In this document: positions 1-6,407 of the stretch, one piece after another | Layout: every line of letters starts with the position of its first letter | Numbering within the stretch: the first letter of the stretch is position 1 | Assembly (NCBI GenBank): GCA_031278295.1 | Contig: JAITKQ010000029.1 | Location: 1 to 8,079 of the forward strand | DNA length: 8,079 bases | Direction of reading: 5' to 3' | Source of the DNA: Spirochaetaceae bacterium | Lineage (GTDB): Bacteria; Spirochaetota; Spirochaetia; Treponematales; Breznakiellaceae | Made by a program: the position numbers and the translations under genes | The notes under the pieces: model-generated | Seen by the model: only the letters and a program-made list of their open reading frames with translations | What the model was told of the DNA's origin: nothing | Database searches by the model: none

Positions 1-1626
1 CTTGCTCTCTTTAAACATCGCGGTAAGCTTTTCCCTGCTTTCGGTCATCGCGTTGGTAAATTCCTGTTGCGAAAGTTCAATATGCTCAATACTCACATCA
101 AAATACCCGCCGGGGTTAAACGAATACTTTCCGGCCTTTAACTCATCAAATGTTTTGACCGCACTAAACCCGTCAATTGCTTCTGTGTTGTTGACCGTAT
201 CTATAATGTGTTGTTCTTCATCTTTTGTCAGCAGCGTTTTCTGGTTCTTCCCGTCCTTGATTTTTGTTCCAAGGCCGGAAGCGTCAACAAGTACCGCCTT
301 TCCCGTCTTGTTTGTCTTGTCGATAAAGATAATCGACACGTTCGTGCCGGTTGTGGCGAAGATGTTGCTCGGCATGGAAACCACGGCCCGCAGCCAACCC
401 TTATCCACAAGACACATACGGATTTTATTGGCTATGCTGGCGGCCTTGCCTTTCCCCTCGGTCAAAAAGCCCGTCGGTACAACCACGGCGGCTTTGCCCT
501 TGTTATTAAGGGACGAAATGATATGTTGAATGAACAGAAGATAAATCGCCATCTTATCTTTATCTTTGCTTGGTATCTTTGGCACACCCGCGAAGAATCG
601 GGCGTAGAGCTTTTTCGTTTCCTCGCTCTCATCCTCGTTCACGGTCCGGCGGGAAGCGTCAATACTGTCGCGCCAGTCGGAAAAATCCAGTTTGAAAGGC
701 GGATTGCTGACAATGTAATCAAAGCCCTTTGACGTAGTCTTCTGCCTCATGTGATACGGCTCGGTCATCGTGTTTCCCTGTACCACGTTCGGCAGAGAGT
801 GGGCAAGATTGTTCAGGATAAGATTCAGGCGCAGAAGCGTACTGGATTTCTGGCTTATATCCTGCGAGTAGATGGTACACCTGTCCTCGCCGATTTGATG
901 GGCAAGACTCATGAGGAGCGAACCCGTCCCCGCGCCGGGGTCGTAACATAGGGCGTTGGATACTTTGCCGGTTACCAGTATTTCGGACATGATCCGCGCC
1001 ACGGCGTGGGGCGTGTAATATTCGGCGTATTTTCCGCCGCCATCCTTGTTGTAGTCTTTGATAAGGTATTCAAATATGATGGCAAAAAAATCGTATTTCT
1101 CGCCGAAGATTCCGCCGGATTCACTCAAATTACAATCAAAGAGCTTATTGATAATCGCCCGGCAGAAACCGTCGCGTTTGCTTTCTTCGGTCACATAACC
1201 GCTGATGCCGCTAAAGAGCCGCACCCTTTCGCCGCCCGCGGTCCCTACAGAGAAAATACCGGCGTTAAGCAACGCAAGGCTCCGCATGGTATCATCGAAG
1301 AGTTTTGCGAACTGTTCCCGGTTTTGGGCGTTATAAAGGTTTGAAAGGTAATGCTCGCGGTTAAGCCGCGCCGCGCTTGCGGGGAGCATAAGCAAAACCA
1401 TTTCGTAGTCCTCATCGGACATCGTTTTGAGTTTTTCCTCTGTCAGTTTTGCGTATTTTTTAATACGATGCACCTCATGGAAGAACTTGTCATTCATGAA
1501 CTTGTACAAAAATACTTCGGTGATAATCTTGTACTCGTTGCCATCGTTTCCCAAGCCATGATTGGCGCATACTGATTTGAGGTCATCCACAAGCTGTTTT
1601 GTTTTTGTTGTCAAGCCGGTGTTCAT
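1..1626 (-). CDS. hsdM: Type I restriction-modification DNA methyltransferase subunit HsdM (3' end beyond window)
   Basis: The frame reads open from an ATG at 1626 to the left edge: 542 codons with no stop, so the C-terminus is missing. HsdM uses S-adenosylmethionine to methylate adenine at sites chosen by HsdS, and M2S is also the core of the restriction complex. Visible in order: an HsdM_N-like helical N-terminal part (about 1-180); YTPHAVARIM from residue 204; the AdoMet-binding motif DPGAGTG at 229-235; the catalytic NPPF at 308-311, the N6-adenine type; and a conserved block reading VVVPTGFLTEGKGK, then MPSNIFATTGTNVSIIF. All key residues are present, so the enzyme looks active. It already exceeds the 529 residues of E. 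coli EcoKI HsdM. The start follows the hsdR stop by 2 bases, with AGAGGA about 11 bases upstream inside hsdR, so it is cotranscribed and probably coupled. hsdS should lie further left. Confidence 0.95.
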   Translation of the reverse strand, partial: MNTGLTTKTKQLVDDLKSVCANHGLGNDGNEYKIITEVFLYKFMNDKFFHEVHRIKKYAKLTEEKLKTMSDEDYEMVLLMLPASAARLNREHYLSNLYNAQNREQFAKLFDDTMRSLALLNAGIFSVGTAGGERVRLFSGISGYVTEESKRDGFCRAIINKLFDCNLSESGGIFGEKYDFFAIIFEYLIKDYNKDGGGKYAEYYTPHAVARIMSEILVTGKVSNALCYDPGAGTGSLLMSLAHQIGEDRCTIYSQDISQKSSTLLRLNLILNNLAHSLPNVVQGNTMTEPYHMRQKTTSKGFDYIVSNPPFKLDFSDWRDSIDASRRTVNEDESEETKKLYARFFAGVPKIPSKDKDKMAIYLLFIQHIISSLNNKGKAAVVVPTGFLTEGKGKAASIANKIRMCLVDKGWLRAVVSMPSNIFATTGTNVSIIFIDKTNKTGKAVLVDASGLGTKIKDGKNQKTLLTKDEEQHIIDTVNNTEAIDGFSAVKTFDELKAGKYSFNPGGYFDVSIEHIELSQQEFTNAMTESREKLTAMFKESK

Positions 1627-1628
1627 AC

Positions 1629-4600
1629 TTACGCCGTTCCTCTATATTCTTTCATGTATTCGCCTACGACCAGTTCATTTATTTGCCGTGCGGCGGTTGC
1701 ATCAAGATGCAATGCATTACTTTCAAAACACCCGATAACAAGCGGTTGAATACTCATGGTAAAAAACGGCTCGTTATCAAGCAGGGCGTTTTGATACATA
1801 ATATGCTCATCCGTATCGTGTTTTATCCCAAGTAAAGCCTGATTGATGCCAACAACACGCCAATCCGGATTCTTTTCTACGATTCGCTTATGGATGCGGG
1901 CAAATTTTTCATCGCGCTGATACTTCGCTTTCAACAGCGCGTCACGCCGGTTCTGTTCGGCAATGCGGTCATAGATGCCGCGAAGAAGGGAGATATTCTC
2001 TGTTATATCATCGGTGGTCATTTCCGTGAGTTTTTTCTTTTTAAAGATACGTTCCAGTTCTTCCGAAAGTGAAATGTATACCGGGTCGGCATGGTCAAAA
2101 TTATTCTGCATTGCCTCGCGGGTCTTGCGTATCTGCTCTTTGAAGTCATCAACAATGCCGAGCCGCAATTCCTTTTCGCTCACTTTACGAAAAGCGAAGA
2201 TAATATTCTCAATCGCCAAATTGATAAGATTGGCGTTGTCCTCCGCGTTTTCCAACGCTTCTTTTTGATTGATGAGCGCAAGACGGTTTGAGACCTCGGC
2301 AAGCAGGGTTTTCAGTTTAACAAAGTCCAATTTGCCGGCAAGGTCGTCATGCCCATAGAGGCGTATGAGATTTCCGAGGGGCCGGGCGTTCTCCAATGCG
2401 GATTTAATTTCAAGAATTATCTTTTTATCGTCTATTTCGTTTATCTGTTCGCTGAAGATTTCGGCGTTTTCAATGTTGTAGGCAAACAGCTTTTCCCCAA
2501 TGTCAGCGATTTCGGCCTCGATCTCTTCCGCACTTTTGAAAAGGTTGCTATACTTGTTCCATTCATCACCGATTTCCTCTTGCAGTTCCTCAAAATAGGC
2601 GGCGTTGGTCTTGTCAAATTCCGCGCGAATGTCGGCAAAGTCTACGACAAAGCCATAGCGGAACTCCTTGTATGGACGGTTTACCCGTGTAAGCGTCTGG
2701 AGCAAATTGTGATCTTTTACTATACGACTCAGATAAAGTTTCTTCAAGCGGCGTGAGTCAAATCCGGTTAGCAGCATATTGAACACAATGAGCAGATCGA
2801 TGTTGCCGCGTTTGAAATCATCGCGGTTATTCCTGCGTGTCTCTTTATCGTCCACGTCATACAGGATGAGTACAGTTTTTATATCAGGATGACGTTCATT
2901 GATTATACGGAATAGTTCTTTCGCCTGATCGCTTGAATCGCAAACAACCATGCCGCCGATTGTCATGTCATTGAGACGTACGCGGCTTTTCTGAAAGTCT
3001 TCAACAATATATTTCGCAAGCTCGGTGACATACTTGGGATGAGCGAAAAGCTCACTTTTTTTGATTGACCCCTTCAGCATTTCTATTTTGTCGAGGACGT
3101 TTTTTAACTGTGTTTTGTACTGCGTTTCTATCCCCTCGCGGATAAGACGCAAAGTATATCCGTCCTCGATGGACAGGTTGTAATAGTATTTATGGATATA
3201 GCCGCCGAAAACATCCTTGCTGTTAAACGTAACCGCTTTTTGTCCGCTTTCCGCTTTCAATTTCTGATTAATAAGAGGCGTACCGGTCAGTCCGATGAAG
3301 ATTGCTTCCGAGTCACTTGACATCAGGTTGGCAAGAAAACTGCCGCGGGGATTATAACTGCGATGAACCTCGTCAAGAAAATAAACACGCTGGACATTCA
3401 AATCGTAATCGCTGCTTTTCGTGGCTTTTGAATCTTCAGAAAACTTCTGTATGTTTATTACGGTGATTTCATTTTGCCCGCCGGTGTTTTGAATTGCCCC
3501 TTGCGCGGTGATGTTTTGCACGAACTCGTCTCTACTGTTGACGATTTTCACACGCAGTCCGCGGCTTTCAAATTCCCCCTGCGCCTGTGTAAGCAGATCG
3601 AGACGGTCTACGATAAAGTAGAATTTGGGGACAATATTTTCCTTTTGAAAATAATTGGTAAGATATGCCACATTGAAATAGGCAAGCGCGGTTTTTCCGC
3701 TCCCCTGGGTGTGCCAGATAATGCCCTTTTTTGTGCCGCCTTTGATCTCCCGTTCTATGGCAAGCGTCGCGAAAAGCTGTGGATAGCGCATGACGTGCTT
3801 GTTGAGGCCGTCTACATCATCAACATAGGCCAACCCGTATTTAAGAATAACGAAAAGCCGTTCTCTGCTTAAAAGCGAAGATATGATCCTGTTCGTTGGC
3901 TTGGTTCCTGATTTGTTGGTGATGTACTCATCCGAATCCTTGATAGCGACAAGATTGTTGTCTTTCAGCACAGAGCGTTCAACTTCTTCTTCAAGACCGG
4001 GAAGGCGGTCAAAAATAGTAACATCTTCTTCACGAAAGCAGTTGAACACCGCCTCTGCCCGTGAAACGGACGCATAGAACGCTCCCTGTATGGGAACAAC
4101 GGAATCGTTATCGTACTCCATGTTGTTCGAGAAAATCATAAACTGTGCGGCGTTCAAAAAACGGCGGAACTTTTTGTTCTGAAACCGCATATTTATCCTG
4201 CCGCGTTCCGCTAAAATTCCCTCAGTGTTGTTTGGCTTCTTGACTTCCATAAACACAAGCGGAATACCGTTAATCAATATGGTAATATCGGGCCGGAATT
4301 CGTCTTCACCATTTTTGCAGGTCAGTTCAGTACAGACATGAAAACTGTTGTTATTGAAGTTGTCGAAGTCAATTAATTTTATACCGGCCGTGCTTGTCAG
4401 CCGTTTGTAAAAAGCGCGTCCGAGGTCGTCGTAATCCAGCAGCTCTTTTAGCTCATCGAGCAGACGTGATATATCTTCCTGTGACAGATTTGCTCTGTAT
4501 GTTTCCACCTGATTTTCCGCCACATTCCAGAACGAATATTCTGCCGTATCTTTTCCCTGTGAAGCAAGGCGAGCATCGCATCCCGATCCATAATTGATGC

Positions 4601-4745
4601 GCCGTATGCTTTCCCCAAAAATATCCGTAAAAACGTTAGTCTCTTTGTCCCAAACAGCGTCTTTCAGGGAGACATATTGATAGCCGAGCCGCGCAAGGTG
4701 AAGTATGGCGGGAATTTTAACCCGTGTGTTTTCGTTGAAAGCCAT
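1629..4745 (-). CDS. hsdR: Type I restriction enzyme R subunit HsdR (endonuclease and ATP-dependent translocase)
   Basis: With the ATG at 4745 the product is 1038 residues, a normal HsdR length. HsdR joins HsdM and HsdS, pumps unmodified DNA using ATP, and cuts away from the recognition site. Visible in order: N-terminal MAFNENTRVKIPAILHLARL; a PD-(D/E)xK nuclease core with D153 (RPDITI) and E167/K169 (FMEVKKP); Walker A TQGSGKT at 346-352; DEVH Walker B at 458-461; TGTP motif III at 487-490; TGFD motif V at 660-663; and motif VI LQTLTRVNRP around 682-691; then a helical, charge-rich C-terminal domain that normally docks on the methyltransferase. No motif is broken. The frame opens further to a TTG at 4817, adding 24 residues, but its GGGG lies only 2 bases from the codon, and the family usually begins with MxFNENTRVKIP, so I prefer 4745, although its own SD is weak. 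Confidence 0.95.
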   Translation of the reverse strand: MAFNENTRVKIPAILHLARLGYQYVSLKDAVWDKETNVFTDIFGESIRRINYGSGCDARLASQGKDTAEYSFWNVAENQVETYRANLSQEDISRLLDELKELLDYDDLGRAFYKRLTSTAGIKLIDFDNFNNNSFHVCTELTCKNGEDEFRPDITILINGIPLVFMEVKKPNNTEGILAERGRINMRFQNKKFRRFLNAAQFMIFSNNMEYDNDSVVPIQGAFYASVSRAEAVFNCFREEDVTIFDRLPGLEEEVERSVLKDNNLVAIKDSDEYITNKSGTKPTNRIISSLLSRERLFVILKYGLAYVDDVDGLNKHVMRYPQLFATLAIEREIKGGTKKGIIWHTQGSGKTALAYFNVAYLTNYFQKENIVPKFYFIVDRLDLLTQAQGEFESRGLRVKIVNSRDEFVQNITAQGAIQNTGGQNEITVINIQKFSEDSKATKSSDYDLNVQRVYFLDEVHRSYNPRGSFLANLMSSDSEAIFIGLTGTPLINQKLKAESGQKAVTFNSKDVFGGYIHKYYYNLSIEDGYTLRLIREGIETQYKTQLKNVLDKIEMLKGSIKKSELFAHPKYVTELAKYIVEDFQKSRVRLNDMTIGGMVVCDSSDQAKELFRIINERHPDIKTVLILYDVDDKETRRNNRDDFKRGNIDLLIVFNMLLTGFDSRRLKKLYLSRIVKDHNLLQTLTRVNRPYKEFRYGFVVDFADIRAEFDKTNAAYFEELQEEIGDEWNKYSNLFKSAEEIEAEIADIGEKLFAYNIENAEIFSEQINEIDDKKIILEIKSALENARPLGNLIRLYGHDDLAGKLDFVKLKTLLAEVSNRLALINQKEALENAEDNANLINLAIENIIFAFRKVSEKELRLGIVDDFKEQIRKTREAMQNNFDHADPVYISLSEELERIFKKKKLTEMTTDDITENISLLRGIYDRIAEQNRRDALLKAKYQRDEKFARIHKRIVEKNPDWRVVGINQALLGIKHDTDEHIMYQNALLDNEPFFTMSIQPLVIGCFESNALHLDATAARQINELVVGEYMKEYRGTA

Positions 4746-4839
4746 CTCTTTATACCTGTAAACTCTTGTCCCGCGCTGCTTTTCCGATGCAAAGCAGGGG
4801 GATGGCGGCAGTTTCAAGTCCCCTTTGTATAAATCTACA

Positions 4840-4854
4840 GATATTTTTTATATC
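4840..4854. promoter_or_regulatory. Inverted repeat over the hsdR -10 box, possible operator
   Basis: GATAT (4840-4844) and ATATC (4850-4854) form a perfect 5-base inverted repeat separated by five T. It covers the candidate -10 of hsdR. Restriction operons are often controlled by a repressor, but no regulator gene is visible here, and short AT-rich inverted repeats occur by chance. Confidence 0.25.
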
Positions 4855-4875
4855 ATAACATAACGAAAACATAAA
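4847..4875 (-). promoter_or_regulatory. Candidate sigma-70-type promoter for hsdRM
   Basis: On the minus strand TTTATG (4875-4870) is followed after 17 bases by TATAAA (4852-4847). The -10 matches consensus at 5 of 6 bases, while the -35 is weak. It lies in the only AT-rich island upstream of hsdR. Transcription would begin near 4840, giving a leader of roughly 95 bases to the ATG at 4745. Overlapping alternatives such as TATGAT also exist, so the exact boxes are uncertain. Confidence 0.4.
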
Positions 4876-4903
4876 GAGGTGTGAATAACAAGCGATAATG
4901 TCA

Positions 4904-4925
4904 CCTCCTAAGGCTTACTAGGAGG
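4904..4925 (+). promoter_or_regulatory. Hairpin that sequesters a Shine-Dalgarno sequence
   Basis: CCTCCTA (4904-4910) and TAGGAGG (4919-4925) are perfect reverse complements around an 8-base loop. The right arm is a near-ideal Shine-Dalgarno sequence placed just before ATG codons at 4927, 4936 and 4939; the left arm mimics the anti-SD of 16S rRNA. If transcribed rightwards, the RNA would hide its own ribosome site. I see no clear ligand-binding aptamer upstream, and whether the region is transcribed is unknown. Confidence 0.4.
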
Positions 4926-4926
4926 C

Positions 4927-4971
4927 ATGAAGTACATGATGAGCACTGACGAATTAAAAAACCGTTCATGA
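4927..4971 (+). CDS. Possible 14-residue leader peptide or gene remnant
   Basis: ATG at 4927 to TGA at 4969-4971 encodes MKYMMSTDELKNRS. It is listed because GGAGG at 4921-4925 precedes it. The GGAGG sits 1 base before the first ATG, 10 before the ATG at 4936 and 13 before 4939, so initiation at 4936 is best spaced. Its stop overlaps the ATG at 4968 of the next small frame. It could be a leader peptide, the 5' stub of a deleted gene, or chance. I do not recognise the peptide. Confidence 0.25.
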   Translation: MKYMMSTDELKNRS

Positions 4972-5150
4972 TGAACCGCCTCCGCCCAAGGGCGGAGGCG
5001 GCGGGGACTCCGGCTATCGTGCCGGTTTCTCCTTCCGGGCCGAAAACTTGCGCTTTCGGAGTTTCGATTGTAAGCGTTGCATTATTTGAGAGGAGGTTCA
5101 CGCGCGGAAGCGGAGGAGTTTGCGCGGGCGGTACGAGGACATTGGGGTAA
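4968..5150 (+). CDS. Hypothetical small ORF of 60 residues, doubtful
   Basis: The frame starts at an ATG overlapping the stop of the 14-codon ORF (ATGA) and ends with TAA at 5148-5150, immediately before the tRNA promoter. The product is rich in Arg, Gly, Ala and Pro, begins MMNRLRPRAEAAGTPAIV, and has a Val/Ser-rich stretch CAFGVSIVSVALF. There is no SD of its own, so translation would rely on coupling. The first codons come from the palindrome at 4976-5001. The opposite strand is also open across the same bases, which is common in GC-rich repeats and argues against a real gene. I recognise no domain; it may be the body of an interspersed repeat. Confidence 0.2.
   Translation: MMNRLRPRAEAAGTPAIVPVSPSGPKTCAFGVSIVSVALFERRFTRGSGGVCAGGTRTLG
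4976..5001. repeat. Perfect GC-rich palindrome with 2-base centre
   Basis: CCGCCTCCGCCC (4976-4987), AA, then GGGCGGAGGCGG (4990-5001): 12 perfectly paired bases, about 11 pairs with a CAAG loop. No T-run follows on the plus strand, so it is not a standard rightward terminator. On the minus strand the nearest T6 (4961-4956) lies 14 bases past the stem. It resembles REP-like palindromic elements in architecture. Confidence 0.6.
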
Positions 5151-5151
5151 A

Positions 5152-5180
5152 TTGACAAGGGCGGGGGAATAGGGTATCGT
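5152..5180 (+). promoter_or_regulatory. Sigma-70-type promoter for tRNA-Arg and prfB operon
   Basis: TTGACA (5152-5157) is a perfect -35 box. After exactly 17 bases comes TATCGT (5175-5180), with the key T, A and final T of the -10. Transcription would start near 5187, a few bases before the mature tRNA 5' end at 5192. As no terminator separates tRNA and prfB, it may serve the whole unit. Confidence 0.75.
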
Positions 5181-5191
5181 TTTAACATTGC

Positions 5192-5265
<74 letters not shown>

Positions 5266-5293
5266 GTGTAAGCGTGGCGCTAATGGGGGAATA

Positions 5294-6407
5294 ATGCTGT
5301 TATCGGAATTGGGTACGCCTGTAGGCGAATTAAAAAAAAAGATACTGGAAACTTGGGGGCGTCTTTGAACGATCCGGGATTGGGAAAAAGATAGCGGAAC
5401 TGGAAAGTAGCGCGGCTGAAAGCGGTTTTTGGAACGACAGCGTGGCCGCCGAACGGATAATGACCGGCATAAAGGCCCTAAAGAAGCGTTATGAGCCGTG
5501 GAAGGCGCTTGCGGCGGAGGTGGAAGACGTTTCGACGTTGTGGGGTCTGGCGGTGGAAACAAACGATGAATCGCAGACAGCCGAGATCGAAGCGGAACTG
5601 GCTGCCATAAGCGCGAAGTATGAAAAGCAAAACATATTCGAACTGATGCCGGGCGAGGTTGACGGTTCCTCCTGTTTTTTGAGCGTTCATTCCGGCGCGG
5701 GCGGGACCGAGGCCTGCGATTGGACGGGTATGCTCTACCGGATGTACCTGCGCTGGGCCGAGAGGCAGGGTTTTTCCATAGAAGAGGAGGAGAGGCTGGA
5801 GGCGGAGGGAGGGATAAAGAGCGCCACAGCCAAGATCGACGGGCCCTACGCCTTTGGCAGGCTGAAAGGCGAAAGCGGTGTTCACCGGCTGGTGCGGATA
5901 TCGCCGTTTGACGCTAACGCGCGGCGCCACACATCGTTTGCTTCAGTTTACGTGTTCCCTGTGCTGGACGATTCTATCGAAGTTGAGGTACGTCCCGAAG
6001 ATCTGCGTGTGGACACGTACCGTTCAGGCGGCGCGGGCGGCCAGCATATCAACAAGACAGACAGCGCTGTCCGCTTTACACACCTGCCTACCGGTATAGT
6101 CGTGGCCTGTCAGAGCGAGCGGAGTCAGACAATGAACCGCGCGATGGCCATGGCCATGCTCCGCGCCCGCCTGTACGAACATTACCGGCAGGAAAAAGAG
6201 AAGGAAAATGAACGTTTTGCACAGGAAAAGAAAGATATTTCGTGGGGTAACCAGATACGTTCCTACGTTTTTCAGCCGTACACCCTTGTGAAGGATTACC
6301 GCACAAAGTCGGAGACGGGGAACATACAGGCCGTTATGGACGGGGACATAGACCTGTTTATCAACGACTACTTAAAGTTCGCATGGAGGGGCGCGGCGGC
6401 GCAATGA
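5294..6407 (+). CDS. prfB: Peptide chain release factor 2 (RF2), expressed through a programmed +1 frameshift
   Basis: RF2 recognises UGA and UAA in the ribosomal A site and triggers hydrolysis of peptidyl-tRNA. The leader starts at ATG 5294 (GGGGG at 5285-5289 as SD), encodes 24 codons beginning MLLSELGTPVGELKKK, and meets TGA at 5366-5368. Skipping T5366 continues at GAA 5367 to the TGA at 6405, giving 370 residues, close to the 365 of E. coli RF2. Conserved marks: SGAGGTEACDW; the tripeptide codon-recognition motif SPF at 203-205; the catalytic GGQ at 248-250 (E. coli 205-207 and 250-252); and the C-terminal NIQAVMDGDIDLFI. The downstream frame looks complete without frameshifting only from a GTG at 5442, which would lose the N-terminal helices. 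It follows tRNA-Arg and overlaps the next gene by ATGA. Confidence 0.96.
5355..5369 (+). promoter_or_regulatory. RF2 autoregulatory +1 frameshift site
   Basis: GGGGG (5355-5359) acts as an internal SD-like element, CGT is the 3-base spacer, CTT (5363-5365) is the slippery leucine codon, and TGA (5366-5368) is the in-frame stop, followed by A. Spacing is identical to the E. coli element (AGGGGG, TAT, CTT, TGA, C). When RF2 is scarce the stop is read slowly, peptidyl-tRNA-Leu slips from CTT to TTT, and translation resumes at GAA 5367. The unusual part is A rather than C after the stop. Confidence 0.95.
6385..6391 (+). promoter_or_regulatory. Ribosome binding site that decides the start at 6404
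   Basis: GGAGGGG lies inside the end of prfB, 12 bases before the ATG at 6404. An upstream in-frame ATG at 6383 overlaps this site, so it cannot use it, and it would put an unlikely MEGRGGA before the signal peptide. This supports 6404, which also shares ATGA with the prfB stop. Confidence 0.7.

Larger units (their letters stand above)
4746..5191. other. Intergenic region between hsdR and tRNA-Arg
   Basis: These 446 bases separate two divergent units. The left third (about 4820-4900) is AT-rich and carries the hsdR promoter. The right part (4976-5150) is GC-rich and holds a perfect palindrome and overlapping open frames on both strands. The last 40 bases carry the tRNA promoter. The composition break around 4970 may mark the edge of the transferred hsd segment. 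No confident protein gene is present; the weak candidates are listed separately. Confidence 0.6.

Noticed and set aside
1..1575. Several plus-strand open frames across the hsdM region
   Set aside because: The minus strand encodes an uninterrupted HsdM with AdoMet and NPPF motifs, so these are antisense shadows.
4956..5001. Leftward intrinsic terminator made of the palindrome, the GTTCAT/ATGAAC repeat (4964-4976) and T6
   Set aside because: The strong stem is 14 bases from the T-run, and the nearer repeat has a 1-base centre, leaving a very short stem. No gene that would need a leftward terminator here is evident.
4901..5188. Minus-strand open frame of 95 codons
   Set aside because: Its start lies in the tRNA promoter, it has no convincing SD, it is Pro/Arg-rich low-complexity in part, and it reads through the palindrome and the SD hairpin of the other strand. 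It is more likely a by-product of GC-rich sequence.
5294..5368. prfB as a pseudogene broken by a frameshift
   Set aside because: The break falls exactly at CTT TGA behind GGGGG with E. coli-like spacing, which is the regulated site rather than damage.
5442..6407. prfB as an ordinary 321-codon gene from GTG 5442
   Set aside because: It would lack the conserved RF2 N-terminal helices, while the 24-codon leader plus the frameshift signal gives the expected length and puts SPF and GGQ at family positions.
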